In this document: positions 7,362 to 13,955 of the stretch, one piece after another
Layout of the letters: each line of letters begins with the position of its first letter
Position numbering within the stretch: the stretch's first letter is position 1
Origin: Firmicutes bacterium CAG:110
GTDB lineage: Bacteria > Bacillota > Clostridia > Oscillospirales > Oscillospiraceae
Assembly (NCBI GenBank): GCA_000434635.1
Contig: HF988102.1
Location: forward strand, 2,774-18,033
Direction of reading: 5' to 3'
DNA: 15,260 nt
Translations under genes and position numbers: made by a program
The notes under the pieces: generated by a model
Seen by the model: the letters and a program-made list of their open reading frames with translations, nothing else
The model's database searches: none
What the model was told of the DNA's origin: nothing

Positions 7362-7433
7362 TTGGACGCTGGCGGCAACGGCAATATACCTGGACGAAGT
7401 AGAGTGCGGCTTGCCGTCCGGGTGAGTCTGTAG
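7362..7433 (+). CDS. Candidate leader peptide upstream of mgtE (23 aa)
   Basis: AGGAGG at 7349-7354 is followed seven bases later by TTG and a 23-codon frame ending in TAG (7431-7433). The peptide begins LDAGGNGNIPGRSRVRL and is rich in glycine and arginine. It lies wholly within the mgtE leader and stops 21 bases before the hairpin that overlaps the mgtE ribosome site. The case rests on an excellent ribosome site and on position. Against it are the TTG start, the short length and the fact that the same bases can fold: GGCGGCAA (7371-7378) pairs with TTGCCGTC (7411-7418). It may instead be part of a structured RNA. Confidence 0.3.
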   Translation: MDAGGNGNIPGRSRVRLAVRVSL

Positions 7434-7454
7434 TTATTTTGTCTGCGTAAATTG

Positions 7455-7483
7455 CCTATTCATCTCACAAATAAATGAATAGG
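7455..7483 (+). promoter_or_regulatory. Hairpin overlapping the mgtE ribosome site
   Basis: CCTATTCAT (7455-7463) pairs perfectly with ATGAATAGG (7475-7483), 11-nt loop. The last three bases of the right arm are the first three of the AGGAGG site (7481-7486) for mgtE. Closed, it would partly hide the ribosome site. The left arm begins inside ATTGCC (7451-7456), which could pair instead with GGCAAT (7380-7385), giving two exclusive folds. Confidence 0.5.
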
Positions 7484-7494
7484 AGGAATTACGA

Positions 7495-8874
7495 ATGGCA
7501 GAGCGTTTTGAAATTGTGGAAAAAGCCCTCCTGAAGCTGCTGGAGGAGAAAAAATATGCAACTCTCCGGGATATCCTCGCGACCATGAATCCGATGGATG
7601 TCGCCGGACTTTTTGACGGGCTGGACGAAAAACAGATCCCCCTTATGTTCCGTTTGCTTCCCAAGGAACAGGCGGCGGAGACGTTTGTGGAAATGGAGCC
7701 GGAGGCCAAAGAGCTTCTCATCCGTGGCTTCTCCGACAACGAGCTGAAGGAGGTTCTGGACGAGCTGTACGTGGACGACGCGGCAGACATCGTTGAGGAA
7801 ATGCCCGCGAACGTGGTGCAGCGTATCTTAAAGCACGCCGACCCGGAAATGCGCAGCTCTATCAATCAGATTTTGCGTTACCCCGAAGATTCTGCCGGTT
7901 CCATCATGACCACGGAATACGTCTCCCTGCGCCCCCACATGACCGTGGAGGAGGCCATTCTCCGCATCCGACGTCAGGGCGTGGATAAGGAGACCATTTA
8001 CACCTGCTACGTTACGGAAAAGGACAGGACGCTCATCGGTCTTGTGACGGTAAAGGATCTTCTGCTGGCCGCAGACGACGAGACCAAGATCGAAGACATC
8101 ATGGAAACGAACCTGATCTCGGTCACTACTCAGACCGATCAGGAGGAAGTGGCGGCGACCCTTTCCAAATATAACTTCATTGCCCTGCCCGTGGTGGACG
8201 GGGAAAACCGGATGGTGGGTATCGTCACCTTCGACGACGCCATGGACGTCATGCAGGACGCGGCTACTGAGGACATGGAGATCATGGCCGCTATGACCCC
8301 TTCGGAAAAGACCTACCTCAAGAGTACACCCTTCGACCTGTTCAAGCACCGGATCCCGTGGCTGATGCTTTTGATGGTCTCCGCTACCTTTACGGGGATG
8401 ATCATTACCTCTTTTGAGGATGCCCTGAGCTTACTCCCGGTGCTGACCGCCTTTATCCCCATGCTGATGGATACCGGCGGTAACTGTGGTTCTCAGTCCT
8501 CCGTGACCGTCATCCGTGCCCTGAGTCTGGACGAGCTGCATTTTACCGACCTGTTCCGGGTGATGTGGAAGGAAGCCCGCACGGCAGTGCTCTGCGGCGC
8601 GGCGCTGGCAGCTGCCTGCTTCCTGAAAATTCTGCTGGTCGATCGGCTGCTGATGGGCAACGAAAGCATCAGCCTGCTGGTCAACGGCGTGGTGTGCCTG
8701 ACGCTTTGTGTGACGGTCATCCTTGCCAAGTTCGTCGGCTGCACGCTGCCTCTGTTTGCCAAGCGTTTGGGCTTTGACCCGGCGGTGATGGCAAGCCCCT
8801 TTATCACGACTATCGTGGATGCCCTGAGCTTGCTGGTGTATTTCCTGTTTGCGAAGCTCCTGCTGGGCGTTTAA
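7495..8874 (+). CDS. mgtE: Magnesium transporter MgtE
   Basis: A 459-aa MgtE of normal length. It has a helical N domain (about 20-130) starting ALLKLLEEKKYATLRDIL, the SAGSIMTTEYVSL junction, two CBS domains (about 138-196 and 200-257), a linker helix, and five predicted membrane helices (about 285-459). Family hallmarks in the pore region are PMLMDTGGNCGSQSS (322-336) and DPAVMASPFITTIVDA with D428 and the pore aspartate D442. MgtE works as a homodimeric Mg2+ channel in the cytoplasmic membrane; the N and CBS domains bind Mg2+ and close the pore when cytosolic Mg2+ is high. Acidic residues are plentiful in the N/CBS region, as expected for that sensor. AGGAGG eight bases upstream fixes the start. 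Transcribed alone from a strong promoter, it ends at a terminator shared with thrB. I do not see an M-box in the leader. Confidence 0.97.
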   Translation: MAERFEIVEKALLKLLEEKKYATLRDILATMNPMDVAGLFDGLDEKQIPLMFRLLPKEQAAETFVEMEPEAKELLIRGFSDNELKEVLDELYVDDAADIVEEMPANVVQRILKHADPEMRSSINQILRYPEDSAGSIMTTEYVSLRPHMTVEEAILRIRRQGVDKETIYTCYVTEKDRTLIGLVTVKDLLLAADDETKIEDIMETNLISVTTQTDQEEVAATLSKYNFIALPVVDGENRMVGIVTFDDAMDVMQDAATEDMEIMAAMTPSEKTYLKSTPFDLFKHRIPWLMLLMVSATFTGMIITSFEDALSLLPVLTAFIPMLMDTGGNCGSQSSVTVIRALSLDELHFTDLFRVMWKEARTAVLCGAALAAACFLKILLVDRLLMGNESISLLVNGVVCLTLCVTVILAKFVGCTLPLFAKRLGFDPAVMASPFITTIVDALSLLVYFLFAKLLLGV

Positions 8875-8878
8875 AAAG

Positions 8879-8916
8879 AAAAACTTCGTATGATGTGTAA
8901 GTCATACGAAGTTTTT
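8879..8916. terminator. Bidirectional terminator between mgtE and thrB
   Basis: A perfect 15-bp inverted repeat, AAAAACTTCGTATGA (8879-8893) with TCATACGAAGTTTTT (8902-8916), 8-nt loop. T-runs occur on both strands. It begins four bases after the mgtE stop and ends three bases from the thrB stop. Confidence 0.92.
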
Positions 8917-8919
8917 GCC

Positions 8920-9810
8920 TTATTCGGCCTTGAGGACGTGTGCGCCCTCAAATTCTACGTGCAGGGGCAGCATCTGCCAGTGATGCTCCGTGATGCTGTC
9001 CAGCTTTTTGGCGAGCTTCTCTTCCAGCCCGGGGTTGCGGGTGATGCACAAAAGAGTGGGGCCTGCGCCGGAAAGGCAGAAGGCCGCGCCGACGGTGCGC
9101 ACCAGCGCCTCGATTTTTTCGTAGTCCGGAATCAGCTTTTTCCGGTAGTTCTGGTGAAGCCTGTCCTGCATGGCGGTGCGCAGCAGCTTCTCGTCCCCAA
9201 GCTCCAGCGCCTTGAGCACCAGCGCGCCGTGGGAGATGTTGTAAATGGCGTCCCGGCGGTTGACCTGCTCCGGCAGAACGGAACGGGCGAGGGGAGTGGA
9301 CAGGGTGAAATCCGGAATGAGAACCAGAAATTCCCACCCGGCGTGGAGGGGAAAGCTGACGCTCACCGGCAGACCGCCGTCCACCATGGACGCGGTGAGA
9401 CCGCCGAGGAAAGCGGGCGCCAGATTGTCCGGATGCCCTTCCATGGCGTTTGTGATGTTGAGCAGGCCCTGTGTGGAGAGCTTATTGCCCCGCAGGACGT
9501 TGGCGCCCATGGCGCCGGCCACCAGCAGCGCGGCGGAGGAACCGAGTCCCCGGCAGATGGGGATGTGGGCGTCGATGTGGATCTTCACGCCCCGGACTTC
9601 CTCGCTTAAGGTGCCCAGCACGGCGCAGTAGGCGGTGTAGGCCAGATTGTCAGGCCCCGTGTAGGCTTCGTCGCAGCCGGTGATCTCCAGACCGGAGTCG
9701 GTTTCTTCAAAGGTAACGTCAGTGTACAGGCTCAGGGCACAGCCGAAGGCGTCAAACCCGGGGCCGAGGTTCGCGGTGGTGGCGGGAACGCGGATGGTAA
9801 CTCGTTTCAT
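8920..9810 (-). CDS. thrB: Homoserine kinase
   Basis: A 296-aa GHMP kinase of usual length. It phosphorylates L-homoserine with ATP to O-phospho-L-homoserine, the substrate of ThrC. GHMP motif 1 is at 9-23 (PATTANLGPGFDAFG), motif 2 (the ATP loop) at 84-94 (PICRGLGSSAA), the substrate-site block EGHPDNLAPAFLGG at 124-137, and motif 3 at 247-254 (LSGAGPTL). PGFDxFG and HPDN are typical of homoserine kinases within the GHMP group. The start has a GGAG site six to eight bases upstream. It lies 18 bases after thrC in a thrC-thrB unit, and its stop is three bases from the shared terminator. Nothing odd was seen. Confidence 0.96.
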   Translation of the reverse strand: MKRVTIRVPATTANLGPGFDAFGCALSLYTDVTFEETDSGLEITGCDEAYTGPDNLAYTAYCAVLGTLSEEVRGVKIHIDAHIPICRGLGSSAALLVAGAMGANVLRGNKLSTQGLLNITNAMEGHPDNLAPAFLGGLTASMVDGGLPVSVSFPLHAGWEFLVLIPDFTLSTPLARSVLPEQVNRRDAIYNISHGALVLKALELGDEKLLRTAMQDRLHQNYRKKLIPDYEKIEALVRTVGAAFCLSGAGPTLLCITRNPGLEEKLAKKLDSITEHHWQMLPLHVEFEGAHVLKAE

Positions 9811-9828
9811 GCAGCTTCTCCTGTCGGC

Positions 9829-11274
9829 TTACAGATGCAGGACGTAGTCCAGCATGTCTTCCTTGTTGATGACGCCGGTGTGGCGTTCGGGTTTGCCCTG
9901 CAGGCCCGCCAGATTTTTCGGGATGGGCACACCCGTCATGGCGGACAGCCGCGCCATCTGGTCGAACTCGCTGCCGGAGGTATCGCCGCCCACGGCAGCG
10001 AGAACCGCCGCGGGGAACTTGTATGGAGACGCGGTGGACAGCACCACCATGGGGCGATTGTCGCCGGTCTGGGAGACGTATTCCTCCGCTGCCGCCCAGC
10101 CGGAAGCGGTGTGGGGGTCGCACAGATAACCCCAATCCCGGTAGACCCGGCCCATGATCTCCTGCGCTTTGGCGTCGTCGCAGTAGGCAGCCCAGAATTT
10201 CTTCTGGATCGTGGCCAGCAGCTCGCCGGGGACGGTGTAAACGCCCTCCCGGTTCAGGCTGTTCATCAGCCCGGACACCAGCGCGGTGTCCCCGGACAGC
10301 AGGTACAGCAGCCGCTCCAAGTTGGAGGACACCAGAATGTCCATGGAGGGGGAGGTGGTCTTCAGCAGGGGGCGGCGTTTGTCGTAAACGCCGGTGCGGA
10401 TGAAGTCGGTGAGGACGTTGTTGGCGTTGGAGGCACAGATCAGCTTCCCAACGGGCAGACCCAGCCGCTTGGCGAGATACCCCGCCAGAATGTCGCCGAA
10501 GTTGCCGGTGGGGACGGAGTAGTTGACCTCGTCGCCCAGCTTGATCTTCCCGGCGTCCAGCAGGTCGCGGTAGGAGCGGAAGTAGTACATGATCTGGGGC
10601 GCGAGACGGCCGATATTGATGGAGTTGGCGCTGGACAGAGCGTAGGGCAGCTCCCGGCCCTGACAGGCGGCGAAAATATTCTTCACGCCGGTCTGGGCGT
10701 CGTCAAAGTTGCCCCGGACGGCCGAGACCGCCACGTTGCTGCCCTCCTGGGTCACCATCTGGGCACGCTGCACCTGAGAGACGCCGCCGTCGGGATAAAA
10801 TACGCAGATGCGCACCCCGGGCACGTCCCGGAAGCCCTCCAGAGCGGCCTTGCCGGTGTCGCCGGAGGTGGCGGTGAGGATCAGGATGTCCTTTTCCATC
10901 CCCTTGACGGCCTTCGCGGCGGTGAGCAGCTGGGGCAGCATGGAAAGCGCCACGTCCTTAAAAGCGGATGTAGGCCCCCGGAACAGCTCCAGCACGGAAT
11001 AACCGCCTACGGAAACGGTGGGGGTCAGATCTTCGGTTTCAAATTTCCCCTGATAGGCGCGGCGAACCAGCGTATCCATATCGGGAATATCCGGCAGCAG
11101 GGCGGCAAGAATTTTCGCGGACATTTCCGTAGAGCTGCCCCGCAGGCAAGCCTGCCAGTCAAACGCGGGAATGCTCTCGGGCATATACAGGCCGCCGTCG
11201 GGGGCAAGACCCTCCAGCACGGCCTCGGCGCTGTCCACAAAGTGGGCTTCGCTCCGGGTGGAATGATAGAGCAT
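9829..11274 (-). CDS. thrC: Threonine synthase
   Basis: A 481-aa PLP enzyme that converts O-phosphohomoserine to L-threonine and phosphate. The N-terminal block LAPDGGLYMPESIP (23-36) is characteristic of the longer ThrC type (as in E. coli and yeast). The PLP lysine is K106 in RGPTSAFKDVA (99-109), the phosphate loop SGDTGKAA is at 137-144, and SANSINIGRLAPQI and NYSVPTGNFGDILAGYLAKR follow. The open frame runs back to 11670, across the promoter region and into hom on the other strand, but MLYHSTRSEAH at 11274 is the family start, with AGGAGG five bases upstream. It leads the thrC-thrB unit and is divergent from hom-lysC-asd. I see no regulatory domain. Confidence 0.96.
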   Translation of the reverse strand: MLYHSTRSEAHFVDSAEAVLEGLAPDGGLYMPESIPAFDWQACLRGSSTEMSAKILAALLPDIPDMDTLVRRAYQGKFETEDLTPTVSVGGYSVLELFRGPTSAFKDVALSMLPQLLTAAKAVKGMEKDILILTATSGDTGKAALEGFRDVPGVRICVFYPDGGVSQVQRAQMVTQEGSNVAVSAVRGNFDDAQTGVKNIFAACQGRELPYALSSANSINIGRLAPQIMYYFRSYRDLLDAGKIKLGDEVNYSVPTGNFGDILAGYLAKRLGLPVGKLICASNANNVLTDFIRTGVYDKRRPLLKTTSPSMDILVSSNLERLLYLLSGDTALVSGLMNSLNREGVYTVPGELLATIQKKFWAAYCDDAKAQEIMGRVYRDWGYLCDPHTASGWAAAEEYVSQTGDNRPMVVLSTASPYKFPAAVLAAVGGDTSGSEFDQMARLSAMTGVPIPKNLAGLQGKPERHTGVINKEDMLDYVLHL

Positions 11275-11354
11275 AATATCCTCCTGTGATCGATTCTTTG
11301 CTAATTGCACAAAAAGTTTGGGAATACCGGGAAAACCTTGGCTTTTTGGCGTGG

Positions 11355-11383
11355 TTGAAATTTGAGCAGGTATATGATATACT
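11355..11383 (+). promoter_or_regulatory. Promoter of hom-lysC-asd
   Basis: TTGAAA (-35, 11355-11360), 17-bp spacer, TATACT (-10, 11378-11383), both 5 of 6 to the consensus. The expected start of transcription is near 11390, giving a leader of about 93 nt. Its -10 overlaps that of the proposed thrC promoter on the other strand. Confidence 0.7.
11370..11382. repeat. 13-bp palindrome at the hom/thrC divergent promoters
   Basis: GTATAT-G-ATATAC is a perfect palindrome that contains most of the -10 sequences proposed for both strands. It may simply reflect overlapping -10 elements, or may bind a regulator of threonine synthesis. Confidence 0.6.
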
Positions 11384-11402
11384 GTTTTCCGACAAAAAGC
11401 AA
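11374..11402 (-). promoter_or_regulatory. Candidate promoter of thrC-thrB
   Basis: On the minus strand TTGCTT (-35, 11397-11402; 3 of 6), 17-bp spacer, TATCAT (-10, 11374-11379; 5 of 6). The leader would be about 93 nt, like that of hom on the other side. The -35 is weak, so this is less sure than the hom promoter. Confidence 0.4.
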
Positions 11403-11410
11403 GTGTTTTC

Positions 11411-11431
11411 GGGATGGACACATCCGTTTTT
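11411..11431 (+). other. Short hairpin plus T-run in the hom leader (weak attenuator candidate)
   Basis: GGATG (11412-11416) pairs with CATCC (11421-11425), loop GACA, followed by G and five T's (11427-11431). Flanking AGTGT (11402-11406) and ACACT (11434-11438) can also pair. The stem is short for a terminator, so early termination would be partial at best. Confidence 0.25.
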
Positions 11432-11482
11432 ACACACTGACCAAAAATCACCGCACATACAGACAAAACGGGGGATGATTTG

Positions 11483-12592
11483 ATGAAGATCGGATTGCTG
11501 GGCTTCGGTGTCGTCGGCCGGGGCGTGTATGAGCTTACCCGGGGCAGAGACGATATGCAGGTCGTCAAGGTTCTGCGCCGGGAGGATATGCAGCTTCCCG
11601 ACGCGAAGACCGTCCGGGACATCCGGGACATTGTGGAGGACGGCAGCATCGACACCGTGGTGGAGGTCATGGGCGGGCTGCACCCTGCTTACGACTATGT
11701 CCGCGCCGCCATTGAGGCGGGGAAAAATGTGGTAACTGCCAACAAGGCGCTGGTATGCACCTTCTATGACGAGCTGCTGCCGCTGGTGCAGGAAAAGGGC
11801 GTCTGCTTCCGCTGCACAGCAGCCGTGGGCGGCGGCATCGGCTGGCTTTCCGAGCTGGAACGCGCCCGCCGGGTGCAGAGCATCCGGGAGGTCGGCGGCA
11901 TCATGAACGGCACCTGCAACTATATTCTCGACAACATGACCCGTCAGGGTCTCAATTATGACGATGTGCTGAAACAGGCGCAGGCGCTGGGCTACGCCGA
12001 AGCCGACCCATCCACCGACGTGGACGGCATCGACACATGGCACAAGGCCATTCTGTCCGCCAACATTGCCTTCGGCGTGAGTCTGGATAAGGGAACCGTC
12101 CCCGTGGCGGGCATTCGCAATATCAAGGCCGAAGACGTGGAGAACTTCAAAGCCCACGGCCTTGTGTGCAAGCTGATCGCCACGGGCAAGCGGGAAAACG
12201 GCGTCATCAGCGCCTACGTCCAGCCCACGCTGGTCAAAGATGGCGAGCCGGAAGCCGCCGTTCCAATGAACTACAATTTAATCACTTTCGTCGGCGAGAC
12301 TTCCCAGCGCATGAGCTTCTTCGGTCAGGGCGCAGGTCGGTACCCCACCGCATACAATGTGGTGCAGGATCTGGTGGACGTTCTTGCCGGGAAGGGCTTC
12401 TACGCCCCCTACGGCGGCCATGCGGCGGCAGTGAACGACGAGAAGCTGACATGGTACGTTCGCGGTAACTGGAGCGGCGAGATAAAGGAGCATTGGGGCA
12501 GCGCGGCGGTGACCGCGCCGGTATCCGTTGCCGCAATGCACGCATGGCTGAAAGAGAATCCCAACGCATTCGCCGCGGCAATTCGCGGATGA
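11483..12592 (+). CDS. hom: Homoserine dehydrogenase without the C-terminal ACT domain
   Basis: A 369-aa enzyme that reduces aspartate-4-semialdehyde to L-homoserine with NAD(P)H. The Rossmann loop GLLGFGVVGRGVYEL is at 4-18, TANKALV at 85-91, CTAAVGGGI at 111-119, GGIMNGTCNYIL at 138-149, and the catalytic block ALGYAEADPSTDVDGIDTWHK at 168-188 carries the expected aspartates (D181, D184) and lysine K188. Typical bacterial Hom is about 430 aa with an ACT domain at the C terminus. Here only KLTWYVRG (321-328), like the first ACT strand, and some 40 further residues follow, so threonine feedback through ACT is probably absent. The ATG at 11483 is preceded by GGGGG eight bases away; a TTG one codon earlier is possible. 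It is the first gene of hom-lysC-asd, 26 bases before lysC. Confidence 0.95.
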   Translation: MKIGLLGFGVVGRGVYELTRGRDDMQVVKVLRREDMQLPDAKTVRDIRDIVEDGSIDTVVEVMGGLHPAYDYVRAAIEAGKNVVTANKALVCTFYDELLPLVQEKGVCFRCTAAVGGGIGWLSELERARRVQSIREVGGIMNGTCNYILDNMTRQGLNYDDVLKQAQALGYAEADPSTDVDGIDTWHKAILSANIAFGVSLDKGTVPVAGIRNIKAEDVENFKAHGLVCKLIATGKRENGVISAYVQPTLVKDGEPEAAVPMNYNLITFVGETSQRMSFFGQGAGRYPTAYNVVQDLVDVLAGKGFYAPYGGHAAAVNDEKLTWYVRGNWSGEIKEHWGSAAVTAPVSVAAMHAWLKENPNAFAAAIRG

Positions 12593-12618
12593 CTGAGAGT
12601 GACAGAGAGGAACAGAAA

Positions 12619-13935
12619 ATGAAAGTAGTCAAATTCGGCGGCAGCTCCATGGCGGATGCCGGCCAGTACCGCAAGGTACGGGATATCCTTCTGGCCGACC
12701 CGGAGCGCCGGGTCGTGGTGGTCTCCGCCGCGGGCAAGCGGTTCGGCAGCGACCACAAGCTGACCGACCTTCTCTATCTGTGCTATGCCCACGTCCAGTA
12801 CGGCGTGGATTGCAGCAGCATTTTTGACATGATTGCCTCCCGCTACTTAGACATCCGGGATGAGCTGGGGCTTGACCTGGCGCTGGAGCCGGAGCTGGAG
12901 GCTCTGAAAAAGCGCATCGACGCGAAGGAAGTGACCCAGGAGGAGCTGGTCAGCCGGGGCGAGTATTTCTCCGCCAAGCTGATGGCGGCCTACCTCGGCT
13001 TCCAGTTCGTGGACGCGGCAGACTGGGTAATGTTCAACATGGACGGCACCGTGAACCGGGAGGTGTCCTACAAGGCGCTGCGCAATCAGGTGCTGCTTGG
13101 CTACGGCGCGGTAATCCCCGGCTTCTACGGCGCCATGCCCGACGGCGCCATCCACACCTTCTCCCGGGGCGGCAGCGACATCACCGGCGCACTGGCCGCG
13201 GCGGCGCTGGACGCGGATGTGTACGAAAACTGGACGGACGTGTCCGGCATCCTCATGGCCGACCCCCGGATCGTGGACGATCCGCAGGCTATCCCGGAAG
13301 TCACCTACGACGAGCTTCGGGAGCTGAGCTATTCCGGCGCGCAGGTGCTTCACGAGGATTCCATTTTCCCGGTGCGGGAAAAGAACATCCCCGTCAACAT
13401 CCGCAACACCAACGACCCGGAGGCCCCCGGCACCATGATTCAGGAGTCCTTCTCCGGCGACGTTGACCCCGACCGGTTCATCACCGGCATTACGGGCAAA
13501 AAGGACTTTTCCATCATCTCCCTGACCAAGCGGGGCATGAGCAATCAGGTCGGCGTCCTGCGCAGAGTTCTGTCGGTGCTGGAACGGCATAACATTTCCG
13601 TGGACTACGTTCCCAACGGCATTGACAACGTGTCCGTCGTGCTTCCCACCGCCGCGGTGGAGAAGGAGCTGTACACCATCATGGCGGAGATCAAAAAGGA
13701 AGCCCAGCCGGATACGCTGGACGTCCACCACCACATTGCCGTGGTCGCCGCCGTCGGCCGGAAGATGGCCTTCCGTCCCGGCATTTCCGGCCGGATCTTC
13801 AAGGCGCTGGGCGAAAGCGGCATCAACATCCGTATGATCAACCAGGGCCCTGACGAATTGAACATCATCTTCGGCGTGGACAACAAGGACTTCAAGGAAG
13901 CCATCCGGGTTCTGTACAACAGCTTTGTAAAATAA
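12619..13935 (+). CDS. lysC: Aspartate kinase (monofunctional, two ACT domains)
   Basis: A 438-aa aspartokinase, the entry step of the aspartate pathway (aspartate plus ATP to 4-phospho-aspartate). The kinase domain (1 to about 290) has KFGGSS at 5-10, VSAAGKR at 35-41, SRGEYFSAKLMAAYL at 112-126, FSRGGSDITGALAA at 181-194 and WTDVSGILMADPRIV at 205-219. Two ACT domains follow, at about 298-360 and 372-436, and usually bind lysine and/or threonine for feedback inhibition. Length and layout are close to E. coli LysC type III. Which amino acid inhibits it cannot be read here. The start MKVVKFGGSS has a GAGAGG site nine bases upstream. An in-frame ATG at 12589 overlaps the hom stop as ATGA and would add ten residues; it has a poorer ribosome site. 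The asd gene follows 20 bases after the stop. Confidence 0.95.
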   Translation: MKVVKFGGSSMADAGQYRKVRDILLADPERRVVVVSAAGKRFGSDHKLTDLLYLCYAHVQYGVDCSSIFDMIASRYLDIRDELGLDLALEPELEALKKRIDAKEVTQEELVSRGEYFSAKLMAAYLGFQFVDAADWVMFNMDGTVNREVSYKALRNQVLLGYGAVIPGFYGAMPDGAIHTFSRGGSDITGALAAAALDADVYENWTDVSGILMADPRIVDDPQAIPEVTYDELRELSYSGAQVLHEDSIFPVREKNIPVNIRNTNDPEAPGTMIQESFSGDVDPDRFITGITGKKDFSIISLTKRGMSNQVGVLRRVLSVLERHNISVDYVPNGIDNVSVVLPTAAVEKELYTIMAEIKKEAQPDTLDVHHHIAVVAAVGRKMAFRPGISGRIFKALGESGINIRMINQGPDELNIIFGVDNKDFKEAIRVLYNSFVK

Positions 13936-13955
13936 TGTGTGGGAGGAATGAAGAT

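Noticed and set aside
7362..7430. Resemblance of the mgtE leader to the 5' part of 16S rRNA (GACGCTGGCGGC, GGGTGAGT)
   Set aside because: Only two short blocks match and the sequence between them does not align. Chance similarity is likelier than an rRNA fragment.
7330..7494. M-box (ykoK) or yybP-ykoY riboswitch upstream of mgtE
   Set aside because: The conserved cores that I know for these classes are not visible. An automated covariance search would be decisive, so this is a provisional rejection.
9835..11289. Long plus-strand open frame (484 codons) opposite thrC
   Set aside because: Same antisense pattern, with no recognisable domain, and it ends across the thrC ribosome site. Similar shadows lie at 2848-4449, 4149-5369, 5224-6540 and 13605-14966.
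11286..11483. 65-codon plus-strand frame ending on the hom start codon (MIDSLLIAQKVWEYREN...)
   Set aside because: It runs straight through the hom promoter and has no good ribosome site at its start, so it would be only partly transcribed. The one-base overlap with hom looks accidental.
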